Source: Gluconacetobacter tumulicola
GTDB lineage: Bacteria; Pseudomonadota; Alphaproteobacteria; Acetobacterales; Acetobacteraceae
Assembly (NCBI RefSeq): GCF_014174215.1
Contig: NZ_JABEQL010000001.1
Coordinates: 1 to 64,000 of the forward strand
Length of the DNA: 64,000 bases
Direction: 5' to 3'
Part shown: one piece after another, positions 25,211 to 35,572 of the stretch
How positions within the stretch are numbered: position 1 is the first letter of the stretch
How the letters are laid out: every line of letters begins with the position of its first letter
The notes under the pieces: model-generated
The model's database searches: none
Seen by the model: the letters and a program-made list of their open reading frames with translations, nothing else
What the model was told of the DNA's origin: nothing
Translations under genes and position numbers: made by a program

Positions 25211-27328
25211 TTACCAGATCTTCACCCGGTCCTCGGGCTTCAGATACAGCGTGTCGCCCGGCTTGACGTTCCAGGCCTTGTACCACGCATCGATATTGTG
25301 CATGGGGATATTGACCCGCGCCTGCGGCGGCGAATGCGGGTCCGTCATCACCCGCTGGCGCGCGATGTCGTCACGCAGCTTCTGCCGCCAGACCTGCGCC
25401 CAGCCCAGGAACACGCGCTGGTCCCCGGTCAGGCCGCCGATCACCGGGGCCGGCTTGCCGTGCAGCGAGGCATGATAGGCATCCAGCGCCAGGGTCAGCC
25501 CGCCAAGATCGGCAATGTTCTCGCCCATCGTCAGCTTGCCGTTCACATGCACGCCCGGCAGCACCTCGAACGCGTCGTACTGTTTGCCGAAGCGATCGGC
25601 CAGCTTGTTGAAACGGGCCTCGTCATCCTTGGTCCACCATTCCTTCAAGCGGCCCAGATAATCGAACTTGCGTCCCTCATCGTCGAAGGAATGCGTCATC
25701 TCATGGCCGATCACGCCGCCGATCGCACCATAATTGATCGCCGGGTCCGCCTTGGGGTTGAAGAAGGGCGGCTGCAGGATCGCGGCCGGGAACACGACCT
25801 CGTTGAACAGCGGGTTGTTGTAGGCATTGACCGTCTGCGGGGTCATGTCCCACTCATCCCGATCGACCGGGTGGCCCAGATGCCCCAGCCAGTAGCGCCA
25901 TTCGAAGCCCACGGCGCGCCCGGCATTGCCATAGGCATCCCCCTGCTTGACGACGAGCGTCGCATAATCCCGCCAGCGCTTGGGATAACCGATCTGGATG
26001 GTGAAATGATCCAGCTTCTGTAGGGCTGCCGCGCGCGTCTCCGGGCCCATCCACGCATTATGCTGCAGCCGCACACGGAAGGCCGCCTTCAGCTCGGTGG
26101 TCAGCGACTCCATCATCCGCCGGTATTCCGGCGGGAAATAGCGCGCGACATAGCTCTGGCCCAGTGCCATGCCCATCGCATTGCCGGTGGCGGTCACGCC
26201 GCGTTTCCACCGGTCGGGCAATTGCGGCTGGCCGCCCAGCGTCTTGTCGTTGAAGTCGAACGATGCCTGGACGAAGGCCTTGGGCAGAGAGTGCGCTGCA
26301 TTGTCCACCAGGTGGAAGGCCAGCCAGGCCCGCAGCGTATCCAGGGGGGTTTCCGACGCAATGCGGGCCTCGCCGATGATGGCATCGGGCTCGCCGACGA
26401 TCAGCGTGCCCGATTTCACGATCGTCTCGGGCAGTTCGGCACCGGTCAGATAGGCCGCCCAGTCGAAGCCCGGCGCACGCTTGGCCAGGTCGACGACCGT
26501 GATCGGGTTATAGATCTTGTCGGGATCGCGCAGGTCCTGCCGCGCCCAGTGGACCTGCGCCAGCCGCGTTTCGAATGCCACGATGGCCTGGGCCTGCCGC
26601 GCGGCATCCGGCCAGCCGATCAGGGTCAGGGCCTGCTGGACATAAGTCTGATAGGCGGTCTTCTTCGCCGCCAGTTCAGGCTTCAGATAATAATCCCGAT
26701 CCGGCAGCCCCAGGCCCGCCTGGTCCAGCATCAGCGCGTAGACGGTCGGGTCCTTGGCGTCCGGCTGGATACCCAGCCCGAACAGCGAATACTGGAATCC
26801 CGTCTGGGCGTGCCCCAGCAGAGCGGCGAAGGCGGTCCGGTCGCTCACCGCGCGCACGGCATCCAGATCCGACGCCAGCGGCCGAATCCCCAGGGCTTCG
26901 ATCCCCTTCTCGTCCATGAAGGTCGCGTAGAAGGTGCCCAGCTTCTGGTCGACCGTCGCGGGCTCGGCCACCGGATGGGCCGACAGGTCGTTCAGAATGC
27001 CCTGCACACGCTTGCGCGACAGTTCGTGCAGCATGTTGAACGGCCCATAGGCCGTCATGTCGGGCGGGATGACGATGTCGTGCACCGCCTGGCCGTTGGC
27101 GTAGCCGAAGAAATTGTTGCCCGGCGCGATCGACAGATCCCGTCCGGCCACGTCGAAGCCCCAGGCCCCGTAGGACGGCGCGTCGGCCCCGTCGGCGACC
27201 TTCGCCGCCACGGCCGGTTCAGCCGCCCGCGCCCCGCCGCTCCAACTCGCCGCCGTCAGCAGCGCGACGCCGCACAACCATGCGCGCCGCGCCGAACCGC
27301 TCCGCCCATATCGCCTGGAATCCGACAT
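25211..27328 (-). CDS. M13 family zinc metallopeptidase (PepO/neprilysin-like), exported
   Basis: The protein has 705 residues from the ATG at 27328, preferred because AAGGGA lies 6 nt upstream (an ATG at 27343 is possible). A cleavable signal peptide (about 30 residues) is followed by the alpha-helical M13_N region (GWPDAARQAQAIVAFETRLAQ). The zinc site is GHEMTHSFDDEG with the third ligand in GENIADLGGL, and NAYNNPLFNEVVFPAAILQPPFF matches the NxxYxP-type substrate block. It probably degrades oligopeptides in the periplasm. Confidence 0.93.
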   Translation of the reverse strand: MSDSRRYGRSGSARRAWLCGVALLTAASWSGGARAAEPAVAAKVADGADAPSYGAWGFDVAGRDLSIAPGNNFFGYANGQAVHDIVIPPDMTAYGPFNMLHELSRKRVQGILNDLSAHPVAEPATVDQKLGTFYATFMDEKGIEALGIRPLASDLDAVRAVSDRTAFAALLGHAQTGFQYSLFGLGIQPDAKDPTVYALMLDQAGLGLPDRDYYLKPELAAKKTAYQTYVQQALTLIGWPDAARQAQAIVAFETRLAQVHWARQDLRDPDKIYNPITVVDLAKRAPGFDWAAYLTGAELPETIVKSGTLIVGEPDAIIGEARIASETPLDTLRAWLAFHLVDNAAHSLPKAFVQASFDFNDKTLGGQPQLPDRWKRGVTATGNAMGMALGQSYVARYFPPEYRRMMESLTTELKAAFRVRLQHNAWMGPETRAAALQKLDHFTIQIGYPKRWRDYATLVVKQGDAYGNAGRAVGFEWRYWLGHLGHPVDRDEWDMTPQTVNAYNNPLFNEVVFPAAILQPPFFNPKADPAINYGAIGGVIGHEMTHSFDDEGRKFDYLGRLKEWWTKDDEARFNKLADRFGKQYDAFEVLPGVHVNGKLTMGENIADLGGLTLALDAYHASLHGKPAPVIGGLTGDQRVFLGWAQVWRQKLRDDIARQRVMTDPHSPPQARVNIPMHNIDAWYKAWNVKPGDTLYLKPEDRVKIW

Positions 27329-27373
27329 CCCGTTTCCCTTCATTCTGTTACGAACGGGGTACAGTATGACGGT

Positions 27374-27994
27374 TTATTTGCGGTGCCCAGCCCGCGATCC
27401 AGCGGTTTTCACAGGCTCCGGCGGACGCGCCAGCGCCGCCACGCGATAATCGAACGTCATGATTCCGGCCAGATACGGCGCCGCGAACGCCTTGAAGGCA
27501 TCATGCGCGGGATCGAAGAAGCCCGGCTGGGTCACGACCGGCCGGCCGACATAGTAATTCCGGTCCCCTTCCGAGCGGAAACTGACCAGGAACCCCATCT
27601 GGTACCCCTCATCCACGCCCTCGCCACTGTTCTGGAAACCGGTCTCGATCGATTCGACCACCGGGCGACCGTCGGGACGACGGGAATCGGCCGCCAGCTC
27701 CAGGAAACGCCGGGCGATCTCGGCCCTCTGAAACGGCGTCACGTCCTTGAGGAAGCGGAACAGCACCACATGCCGGATCAGCGCCGGCCGAAAGGCGGGC
27801 GCGGTAAAGGCCGCAACCCCCACCTGGGCCAGGTCCTGCTGTACCGCGACGGCGGCGGCATCGGGGGGCGGCGGCGCTGCGGGCGACGTCGCGATTGGCA
27901 GGGAATAAGGTTGGGCCAGCACAGCCTCCGCCGGGCATAACGCCGCCACGGTCAGGCCGAGGCTCGCGGCCGCGATCATTTTGCGCACCAACAT
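27374..27994 (-). CDS. Dabb (stress-responsive A/B barrel) domain protein, exported
   Basis: The protein has 206 residues from the ATG at 27994, with GGAGGGAG 5 nt upstream. After a signal peptide (to about residue 28) comes a Pro/Ala linker and a Dabb domain beginning IRHVVLFRFLKDVT, with GYQMGFLVSFRSEGDRNYYVGRPV and FFDPAHDAFKAFAAPYL. The family is a dimeric alpha/beta barrel of unclear function. It lies just upstream of the M13 peptidase on the same strand. Confidence 0.75.
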   Translation of the reverse strand: MLVRKMIAAASLGLTVAALCPAEAVLAQPYSLPIATSPAAPPPPDAAAVAVQQDLAQVGVAAFTAPAFRPALIRHVVLFRFLKDVTPFQRAEIARRFLELAADSRRPDGRPVVESIETGFQNSGEGVDEGYQMGFLVSFRSEGDRNYYVGRPVVTQPGFFDPAHDAFKAFAAPYLAGIMTFDYRVAALARPPEPVKTAGSRAGHRK

Positions 27995-28022
27995 CGTCAC
28001 TCCCTCCAGATTCCCGCCCCCG

Positions 28023-28847
28023 TCAGGCCAAGGCCGCCTGACGCGCGAATTTCTTCTGCCGTATGCGAATCAGATGATACACGCCCCGCGCGACCAGTTC
28101 ATGCACCCAGCCATGCGGCGTGATCCCGATGGTCTTCAGGACCATGCCGGTGACGCGCACGGTGTGCCTGGGCTGATAATAGCGCATTGCCCGCGCCATA
28201 TAAGCCGCAATGCACCGGCCATGGTCATAGGGCACGCCGGCCGGCTCGTTGGTCGTGTGGTAGGCCGAAGCCAGTTCGTCGTCCTCGCTCTCCGTCACCC
28301 GGCCCAGCGCGATACGCATACGCTGCCACACACCCAGCTTCTCGCGCTTCAGGTAACGGTTCATGTGATCGTAGAACAGCTTGAAATGCCTATATTCGTC
28401 CGCTGCGATCTGCCGACAGATCGCCTTCAGCAGCGGCTCCTCCGTGGCATCGGCCAGCGCGGTGTAGAAGGACGACGTCCCGGTCTCCACCATGCAGCGC
28501 GCAATCAGCTCCCCGGTGCGCGACCCGCGAATGGACCGATCGACCTCCAGTTCCAGCTTGTACGATGTCCGGTAGCGTTCGAACGCCTGCGGATAATCCC
28601 ATGACGGATCGGCCAGCATCGCCCACCGCCCCAGGGCGTCGCCATGCTGCACTTCCTCGATCGCCCAATTGTCCGCCGCCTCGCGGAAGGCCGGGTCATC
28701 GAAGAACACATTGTTCAGATAGAGCGCATAATCCACGCCGTTCCGTTCGACGACCGACGCCGCCTTGACCAGCTGGACGATGTCGGGGTCGACACGGGCC
28801 GGATCGAAACTGTCCCAATCCATCTGCTCAATGCGCCAGTGTTTCAT
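28023..28847 (-). CDS. Ferritin-like di-iron protein (acyl-ACP desaturase-like)
   Basis: The protein has 274 residues from the ATG at 28847 with GGAG upstream. The metal-binding helices are seen as AIEEVQHGDALGRWAML and AADEYRHFKLFYDHM, plus CMVETGTSSFYTAL; the E...ExxH pairs fit a di-iron carboxylate centre. Similarity in layout to plant-type acyl-ACP desaturases suggests lipid desaturation or hydroxylation. No reductase partner is adjacent, so substrate and reaction are unassigned. Confidence 0.65.
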   Translation of the reverse strand: MKHWRIEQMDWDSFDPARVDPDIVQLVKAASVVERNGVDYALYLNNVFFDDPAFREAADNWAIEEVQHGDALGRWAMLADPSWDYPQAFERYRTSYKLELEVDRSIRGSRTGELIARCMVETGTSSFYTALADATEEPLLKAICRQIAADEYRHFKLFYDHMNRYLKREKLGVWQRMRIALGRVTESEDDELASAYHTTNEPAGVPYDHGRCIAAYMARAMRYYQPRHTVRVTGMVLKTIGITPHGWVHELVARGVYHLIRIRQKKFARQAALA

Positions 28848-28950
28848 CGTGCTCCGTCTTTCATGCCATCCTGCCCCGTTTCCCTCTCTCCCGCCCTTCC
28901 GTGCAGAAGGGCATATACGAAGCCTGAACAAGTCCTTTTCAGCTTGGGAG

Positions 28951-28977
28951 ATGGCATAAACCGTCCAATTATGCCAT
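28951..28977. promoter_or_regulatory. 9-9-9 inverted repeat, operator candidate
   Basis: A perfect 9-bp inverted repeat, ATGGCATAA and TTATGCCAT, with a 9-nt spacer, lies in the 214-nt gap between divergent sucC and the ferritin-like gene. The two half-sites are 18 nt apart centre to centre, a spacing compatible with a dimeric repressor. The cognate regulator is unknown. Confidence 0.45.
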
Positions 28978-29061
28978 GCAGACCATAGCTGGCGCATACG
29001 CGACCGGCGCACCGCCCGGCTTCCCCCTGGCGCAATGACAACAAACGCGGATTATAACCGT

Positions 29062-30263
<1,202 letters not shown>

Positions 30264-30264
<1 letters not shown>

Positions 30265-31145
30265 TGTCCATCCTGGTCCATAGCGATACCCGCGTCATCA
30301 CCCAGGGCTTCACCGGCGCCCAGGGCACCTTCCATTCCGAACAGGCCCTGGCCTACGGCACCAGACTGGTCGGCGGCGTCACCCCCGGCCGGGGCGGCGA
30401 GACCCATCTCGGCCTGCCGGTCTTCGATACGGTGGCCCAGGCCTGCGCGGCCACGCGGGTCGATGCCAGCGTCATCTACGTGCCGCCCGCCGGTGCCGCC
30501 GATGCGATCCTGGAAGCAATCGCCGCCGGCGTGCCCCTGATCGTCTGCATCACCGAAGGCATTCCGGTGCTGGACATGGTGCGTGTGCAGCAGGTGCTGC
30601 ACCGGTCCGACAGCCTGCTGATCGGCCCCAACTGCCCCGGCATCATCACCCCCGGCGAGTGCAAGATCGGCATCATGCCCGGCGCGATCCACCGCCCCGG
30701 CAAGGTGGGCATCGTCTCGCGCTCCGGCACCCTGACCTACGAGGCCGTGGCCCAGACCACAGCGGTCGGGCTGGGGCAGAGCACCTGCGTCGGCATCGGC
30801 GGCGACCCGGTCAAGGGGATGGATTTCATCGACGTGCTGGAACGCTTCATCGCGGACCCCGACACCGATTCGATCATCATGATCGGCGAAATCGGCGGCA
30901 CGTCGGAAATCGACGGCGCCACGCTGATTCGCGACAGCGGGACCCGCAAGCCGGTCGTGGGCTTCATCGCCGGGGCTACCGCCCCGCCGGGGCGCCGCAT
31001 GGGCCATGCCGGCGCGGTCATCACCGGCGGGCACGAGACGGCAGCCGCCAAGATCGAGGCCCTGCGCGACGCCGGCATCCACGTCTCCGCCAGCCCGGCC
31101 CTGCTGGGTCAGACCCTGCTGGACGTGCTGACGGGCCGCGCCTGA
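30264..31145 (+). CDS. sucD: Succinyl-CoA synthetase alpha subunit
   Basis: The protein has 293 residues. The CoA-binding N-terminal region has [18 protein letters not shown] and [24 protein letters not shown] lies mid-protein, and the phosphohistidine is in [13 protein letters not shown] (H248). Translation is coupled to sucC through a one-base overlap. It is followed by a GC-rich hairpin. Confidence 0.95.
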
Positions 31146-31155
31146 CACATCCCCC

Positions 31156-31179
31156 CGGTCCGCCCCTCGGGGCGGACCG
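31156..31179. terminator. Strong GC hairpin after sucCD
   Basis: An 11-bp perfect stem (CGGTCCGCCCC / GGGGCGGACCG) with only TC between the arms lies between the sucD stop and the remnant aroE on the opposite strand. No T-run follows, so it may act bidirectionally or as an mRNA 3' stabiliser. Confidence 0.5.
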
Positions 31180-31180
31180 A

Positions 31181-31699
31181 TCAGGCCTCCCGCAGACCGA
31201 GCGATGTCGCATTGACGACCAGATCATGCCCCCCGACATGCTCCCCGATCACGATCTCCAGATCCGGAAACCGCAATCTCAGCCGCTCGTGAAGCGCCAT
31301 AAGCCGTTCCCGCGAACGGTTGATCAGGGTCAGTTTCGCGGGCTGCCATTCGACCAGCGCCACCGCAATCGCGCTGGCCGCCCCGGCCGCCCCCACGATG
31401 CAGATCCGTCGCCCGGCCACCGAATGCCCGGCAGCGGCCAGTCCGGCGACAAAGCCCTCGCCATCCGGCATGTCCCCCGCGAACGCATCCTCGCCGACAC
31501 GGCGCATGACATTGACGGCCCCGCCAGACAGCGCGCCAGATCCACCCCCCGGAACGTCGAACGGCACCATGACCGCATCAAGCCCGTTGCGTTCGAAGAG
31601 GGCATTCATCGCCTGAGATGTGCGGGCATGCGCGACCGGATGCCCCATCAGGCCGAAAAGCTTCGTTGTCCCACCAATCATCGTCAGCCCTACGGACAT
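31181..31699 (-). pseudogene. Shikimate dehydrogenase remnant (second aroE copy, internally deleted and truncated)
   Basis: The frame encodes 172 residues instead of about 270. The substrate-binding start is recognisable (KLFGLMGHPVAHARTSQAMNALFERNGLDAVMVPFDV) and so are the NADP region (RRICIVGAAGAASAIAVAL, TLINRS) and NATSLGL. The segment carrying the catalytic Lys (VTxPHK) is missing between MVPFDV and GGAVNVMRR, and the C-terminal helix domain is absent. A full aroE lies at 48890-49798. It is most likely a non-functional relic, but the remaining frame is open. Confidence 0.75.
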
Positions 31700-32122
31700 T
31701 CTTCACGCAGGGAACATCGGATATTCAGACACCGAACCATCCGGCCAGCAAAGCCAGTCATATTTTCCGTATTCGATCCGACGCCGGGACCAGAACAGTA
31801 CATCGTCATCGCGATCATGGTGCGCGCTGCCGGCCATTTTCCGAGCCGGCCAGGAAACGCACTGGCGGCAATCCAACGCGTTTCGCAACTGCCGCCCTGC
31901 AATTCCCAACCGGCCCCATAAAACGCAAAGACGCCTTCCGGTCTGGACCCTTACACGCCCCCCCGTCCGAGAACCTGTATTTCACCTGAAAGGGCGAGCC
32001 TTACCGCCGCCAAAGCCGCCTAAATCTGCGGAGCAGCCAGATCCGCCAATCCGCACCCCATCTCTGCATTGAGGGGACACACGGCTAAAGAGAATGGAAG
32101 CCAGTAAAGATTATCTATTCCG
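31700..32122. other. 423-nt gap, no gene seen
   Basis: The stretch between the aroE remnant and the orphan gene has no convincing reading frame on either strand. Overlapping open frames exist but are low-complexity and unlike proteins. The base composition is less GC-rich than average. I see no repeat or tRNA in it. Confidence 0.5.
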
Positions 32123-32680
32123 TCACGGAGCGGATAGCTGCATCTGTGCCAGACGAATATGCGCCTCACCAAGCTCACCCTTGCGGATCATATTCTTCAC
32201 TGTCGCCACGGATACGGCAGGCGACTTCATCTTGGAGCGCGGATTCGTCTCGTTGTCGTCCTCGATAAAGGCATTGGTTGACGGATCGAGATAGCCATAG
32301 GCACAGAGATACGGGTTACGCACATCGGCCATGACGGCTACGACATGATAACGCGTCCTCCCGACCCAGTCCTCGGCGATCGAGCTCTGATCGACGCCAG
32401 GGTAATTAAAAGTCACCCCGATGGAATGGAAATAATCAAAAATACCGCCCATGAGAGCGTTCACCAGACGCATCTTCTTCGGATTGAATTCAAACCCGTA
32501 GTAAAAATAATCCTGATAGATCGTTTTTTCTTTTGGGAGAGAATTCTTATTAACCAATCCCAGGATGCTCTGCATCGTGGAGGGGGTGGGCTTTATCCTG
32601 AGCGGCCGATCACGGAAAATCATGGCGCCCCGATGGTTGTAAAAGATCGGGATAATAATGTGTTTCGGATCACTACTCAT
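32123..32680 (-). CDS. Hypothetical protein, possibly horizontally acquired
   Basis: The protein has 185 residues from the ATG at 32680, chosen for its strong GGGAGG site at 8 nt. It begins MSSDPKHIIIPIFYNHRGAMIF and contains KTIYQDYFYYGFEFNPKKMRLV, WVGRTRYHVVAVMADVRNPYLCAYGYLDP and a C-terminal helix. Codons are far more A/T-rich (Lys AAA, Ile ATT, Tyr TAT) than neighbours, which suggests transfer. No transmembrane segment or known family is recognisable. The frame is open upstream to 33013 but becomes composition-like there. Confidence 0.5.
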   Translation of the reverse strand: MSSDPKHIIIPIFYNHRGAMIFRDRPLRIKPTPSTMQSILGLVNKNSLPKEKTIYQDYFYYGFEFNPKKMRLVNALMGGIFDYFHSIGVTFNYPGVDQSSIAEDWVGRTRYHVVAVMADVRNPYLCAYGYLDPSTNAFIEDDNETNPRSKMKSPAVSVATVKNMIRKGELGEAHIRLAQMQLSAP

Positions 32681-32947
32681 AGAATCGCCTCCCAGGATAC
32701 GAAATATCAGACTTTTCCCATCCTGGGCAATGGCCTGATCCCTAAGGATATCTTCGCTGACCGGCCTGTGAAGTGTAAAGAGACCAACGAGAGGCAACGC
32801 CTTTCCATCGGCACGCACCTGAAACGAATCACCCGTCTTGTGGCCCTGCGAATTGCCTTCCCCGACCCGTTCGCCCATCCCTTGACGCTCCGCCGGCGGC
32901 CTTATATTCAACATCCGGTGATTTAATGTGCGCGAGGGAGCGCCCGC

Positions 32948-33451
32948 ATGCAGCAGGACAAGACGGCGGGCACCTCCTTCCTCACGGAGCGCGGCGTCCG
33001 ATTCAGCGTCCATCGCTACGAATATGATCCCGCCGGCACCCTGATCGGCATGCAGGCCGCCTCCGCCATCGGCGAAGATCCGTCATTCGTCTTCAAGACC
33101 CTGATGGTGCGGGTCGACCGCGAAAAACCCGTGTGCCTGATCGCTCCCGCCGCCGGCAAGGTCAATCTCAAGCAGGTCGCAGCCCTGTTCGGCGGCCGCA
33201 ATGCCCGCATGATCCCGGCGGCCGAGGCCGAGGAATTGACCGGTTTCCAGGTCGGCGGCATCAGCCCGTTCGGCCAGAAAACGCAGGTGCCGGTGGTAAT
33301 CGACGCCGCCGCGTCCAGCAAGGACTATATCTACGTCAATGCCGGCGCGCGGGGCCTGGTTGTAAAGATCGCACCGGACGATGCGCGCAGTGCGCTCGAC
33401 GCCACCCTGGCGCCGATTTCCTCGCCGCAGCCCGGCTGGGAAAGCAACTGA
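32948..33451 (+). CDS. ybaK: Cys-tRNA(Pro)/Cys-tRNA(Cys) deacylase YbaK
   Basis: The 167-residue protein has GAGGGAG before its ATG. The YbaK/ProX-type editing domain is seen in SFVFKTLMVRVDREKPVCLIAPAAGKVNLKQVAALFGGRNARMIPAAEAEELTGF-type sequence (the Lys of FKTL is the conserved active residue), followed by VGGISPFGQKTQVPVVID. It hydrolyses mischarged Cys-tRNA(Pro) in trans. Confidence 0.9.
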   Translation: MQQDKTAGTSFLTERGVRFSVHRYEYDPAGTLIGMQAASAIGEDPSFVFKTLMVRVDREKPVCLIAPAAGKVNLKQVAALFGGRNARMIPAAEAEELTGFQVGGISPFGQKTQVPVVIDAAASSKDYIYVNAGARGLVVKIAPDDARSALDATLAPISSPQPGWESN

Positions 33452-33466
33452 AAAGGATCAGCCAGA

Positions 33467-34105
33467 ATGCGCGTGACGATCGAAACATTAACAGGCGAGC
33501 GCATCATTCCGGTTCTTCCGGATCTCGCCCGCCTGCGCATCGGCGTCTTCCGCGACTGGCCCTATCTGTATGACGGAGACGTGGCCTACGAGGAAAAATA
33601 CCTCCAATTCTATGTCCGCAGCGAAGGAGCAGCCGTCATCATCGCCCGCGACGGCGACAGCGTGGTCGGCGCCTCCACCTGCCTGCCGATGCGGGACGAA
33701 CAGGAGGCCATTCGCGCGCCTTTGGAAACACGCGGCCTGAGCACGGACGATTTCTTCTATTTCGGCGAGTCCGTGCTTCTCGATGCCTATCGCGGCCAGG
33801 GGCTGGGCGTACGCTTCTTCGAAGAGCGCGAACGCCATGCTCTCACGACGAGCCTGGCCAATTTCGCGACCTTCTGCTCGGTGCGCCGTCCGGACGATCA
33901 TCCGGCCCGCCCGCCTGGCGCCACCACGCTGCACGCCTTCTGGGCCCGACGCGGCTTCCGCCCCCTGCCCGGCGTGACGTGCCAACTGGACTGGAAAGAG
34001 CCGGGCCACGCCGAAGAAACGCCCCACACGCTCGATTTCTTCATCAAATCGCTTCGCGGCGCACCGATCCCCGCCAGCCTCGAGACGCAGGAGCATGATG
34101 CATGA
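33467..34105 (+). CDS. GNAT family N-acetyltransferase
   Basis: The 212-residue protein has the acetyl-CoA pyrophosphate loop YRGQGLGVRFFEERERHA at about residues 107-124, preceded by the strand pair AAVIIARDGDSVVGAST. AAAAGGAT precedes the start. The acceptor is unknown. It is translationally coupled to a nitrilase-superfamily gene (4-nt ATGA overlap), and the pair recurs as an operon with an NTF2-like gene, suggesting joint amide/amine metabolism. Confidence 0.82.
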   Translation: MRVTIETLTGERIIPVLPDLARLRIGVFRDWPYLYDGDVAYEEKYLQFYVRSEGAAVIIARDGDSVVGASTCLPMRDEQEAIRAPLETRGLSTDDFFYFGESVLLDAYRGQGLGVRFFEERERHALTTSLANFATFCSVRRPDDHPARPPGATTLHAFWARRGFRPLPGVTCQLDWKEPGHAEETPHTLDFFIKSLRGAPIPASLETQEHDA

Positions 34106-34980
34106 ACAAACCAATCCGACTGGGCGTGCTGGCCTGGGAAGTGGCACGCAATCACACGATCGAGGATTACGCCCGCCATCTGGACGCCCTGGTGGCAGAA
34201 GCCGCGCCGCACGCGGACCTGCTGCTGATGCCGGAATATTCCTGCATGGAAGCCGCCGCCGCACTGACCGACCGGCCCGATCCGGCGGCGGAACTGGCGG
34301 CCGTCTGCCGTTACAGCGACGCCATCCTGAACATCATGCGCGAGACGGCACAGCGCCATAGGGTCTGGCTGATGCCCGGCACCCTCCCCCGGCCGGAGGC
34401 CGCAGGCGTGCGCAACCGCGCCCCCCTGATCGCCCCGGACGGCCAGGTCGCGTTCCAGGACAAACACGTCATGACCCGGTTCGAGAACGAATCCTGGGGC
34501 GTGCGCGCGGGCAATCCGCCCGGCGTGTTCGAAACCCCGTGGGGCCTGATCGGCACCTCGGTCTGCTATGATTCGGAATTTCCGATGTTGGCACGCGCCC
34601 AGATCGAGGCCGAGGCCTGGCTGATCCTGGTGCCAACCTGCACCGATTCCATGCATGGCTTCAACCGGGTGCGGATTTCGGCGCAGGCCCGCGCGCTGGA
34701 AAACCAGTGCTTCGTCGCGGTCTCACCGACCGTGGGCGACGCGCCCTGGCTAGCCACGCTGGACGAGAACCATGGCTGCGCCGGGGTCTACGGCCCGGTC
34801 GATCGCGGTTTCCCGGCCGACGGCATCATGGCGGAAGGCAAGCTGGACCAGGGCGGGTGGATCTTCACGACACTCGACCCGGCCACACTGGATGCGGTGC
34901 GCGAAAACGGCGCCGTGCGCAACTGCCGCGACTGGCCTGTCACGGTCCCCGTCGCCCGCCGCATCCCCTTCTCGGCTTAG
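34102..34980 (+). CDS. Carbon-nitrogen hydrolase (nitrilase superfamily)
   Basis: The 292-residue protein has the catalytic triad visible as Glu45 (LLLMPEYSC), Lys121 (FQDKHVM) and Cys155 (GTSVCYDSEFP). It hydrolyses a nitrile or amide bond of an unidentified small molecule. It overlaps the GNAT gene upstream and is followed 8 nt later by an NTF2-like protein. Confidence 0.88.
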   Translation: MNKPIRLGVLAWEVARNHTIEDYARHLDALVAEAAPHADLLLMPEYSCMEAAAALTDRPDPAAELAAVCRYSDAILNIMRETAQRHRVWLMPGTLPRPEAAGVRNRAPLIAPDGQVAFQDKHVMTRFENESWGVRAGNPPGVFETPWGLIGTSVCYDSEFPMLARAQIEAEAWLILVPTCTDSMHGFNRVRISAQARALENQCFVAVSPTVGDAPWLATLDENHGCAGVYGPVDRGFPADGIMAEGKLDQGGWIFTTLDPATLDAVRENGAVRNCRDWPVTVPVARRIPFSA

Positions 34981-34988
34981 GGAAACCC

Positions 34989-35405
34989 ATGTCAGCCGAA
35001 CAGACCCAGGCGCTGATCCGCGCCTATTACGACGCCTTCAATCGCGAGGATATCCCGGCCGTCCTCGACCTGCTGACCGAGGATGTCGTCCATGACATCA
35101 ACCAGGGCGGGCAGGAGACCGGCCGCCCGCAATTCGAGACCTTCCTGCGGCGCATGGAAGGCTTCTATCGCGAGGAGTCGAAGGATCTCGTGATCATGAC
35201 GACACCGGACGGGACGCGCGCCGCAGCGGAATTCATCGTCCATGGCACCTATCTGAAGACCGAACAGGGCCTGCCCCCGGCAACAGGCCAGACCTATGCC
35301 CTGCCAGTCGGTGCCTTCTTCCGAATCCGGGGCGGCAAGATCGCACGCGTCACCAACTATTACAATCTTCCGCTATGGACGAAGCAGATCAACGCGGCAC
35401 CCTGA
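34989..35405 (+). CDS. NTF2-like / SnoaL-like ketosteroid isomerase family protein
   Basis: The protein has 138 residues from the ATG at 34989. The cone-shaped NTF2 fold is evident from LIRAYYDAFNREDIPAVLDLLTEDVVHDINQGGQETGR and GAFFRIRGGKIARVTNYYNLPLW. Family members bind small hydrophobic ligands or catalyse isomerisation or hydrolysis. It is third in the GNAT-nitrilase operon. Function unknown. Confidence 0.8.
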   Translation: MSAEQTQALIRAYYDAFNREDIPAVLDLLTEDVVHDINQGGQETGRPQFETFLRRMEGFYREESKDLVIMTTPDGTRAAAEFIVHGTYLKTEQGLPPATGQTYALPVGAFFRIRGGKIARVTNYYNLPLWTKQINAAP

Positions 35406-35440
35406 TCGTCCCCGGCCTGGCGGCGCAACCCGCGCCCTCG

Positions 35441-35572
35441 GAGCCTGACCGAAAATGCGGGCTGGTGAGCGTAGAGTGCCGCGAAGCGGCATGGCCGTCA
35501 TGTGTTTCCGAGCACCGAAGCGCAAGGAAACGCGCGGCGGATCGCCGCCAGACCGCATTTTCGGTCGGGCTC
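35441..35572. repeat. Dispersed inverted-repeat element, copy 1 (132 bp)
   Basis: Outer arms at 35441-35460 and 35553-35572 are reverse complements with one mismatch in 20. The core, read on the minus strand, has the shared GCGCTTCGGTGCTC and CCGCGCGTTTCC segments seen in the other copies. It sits directly against the TetR gene stop. Confidence 0.8.
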
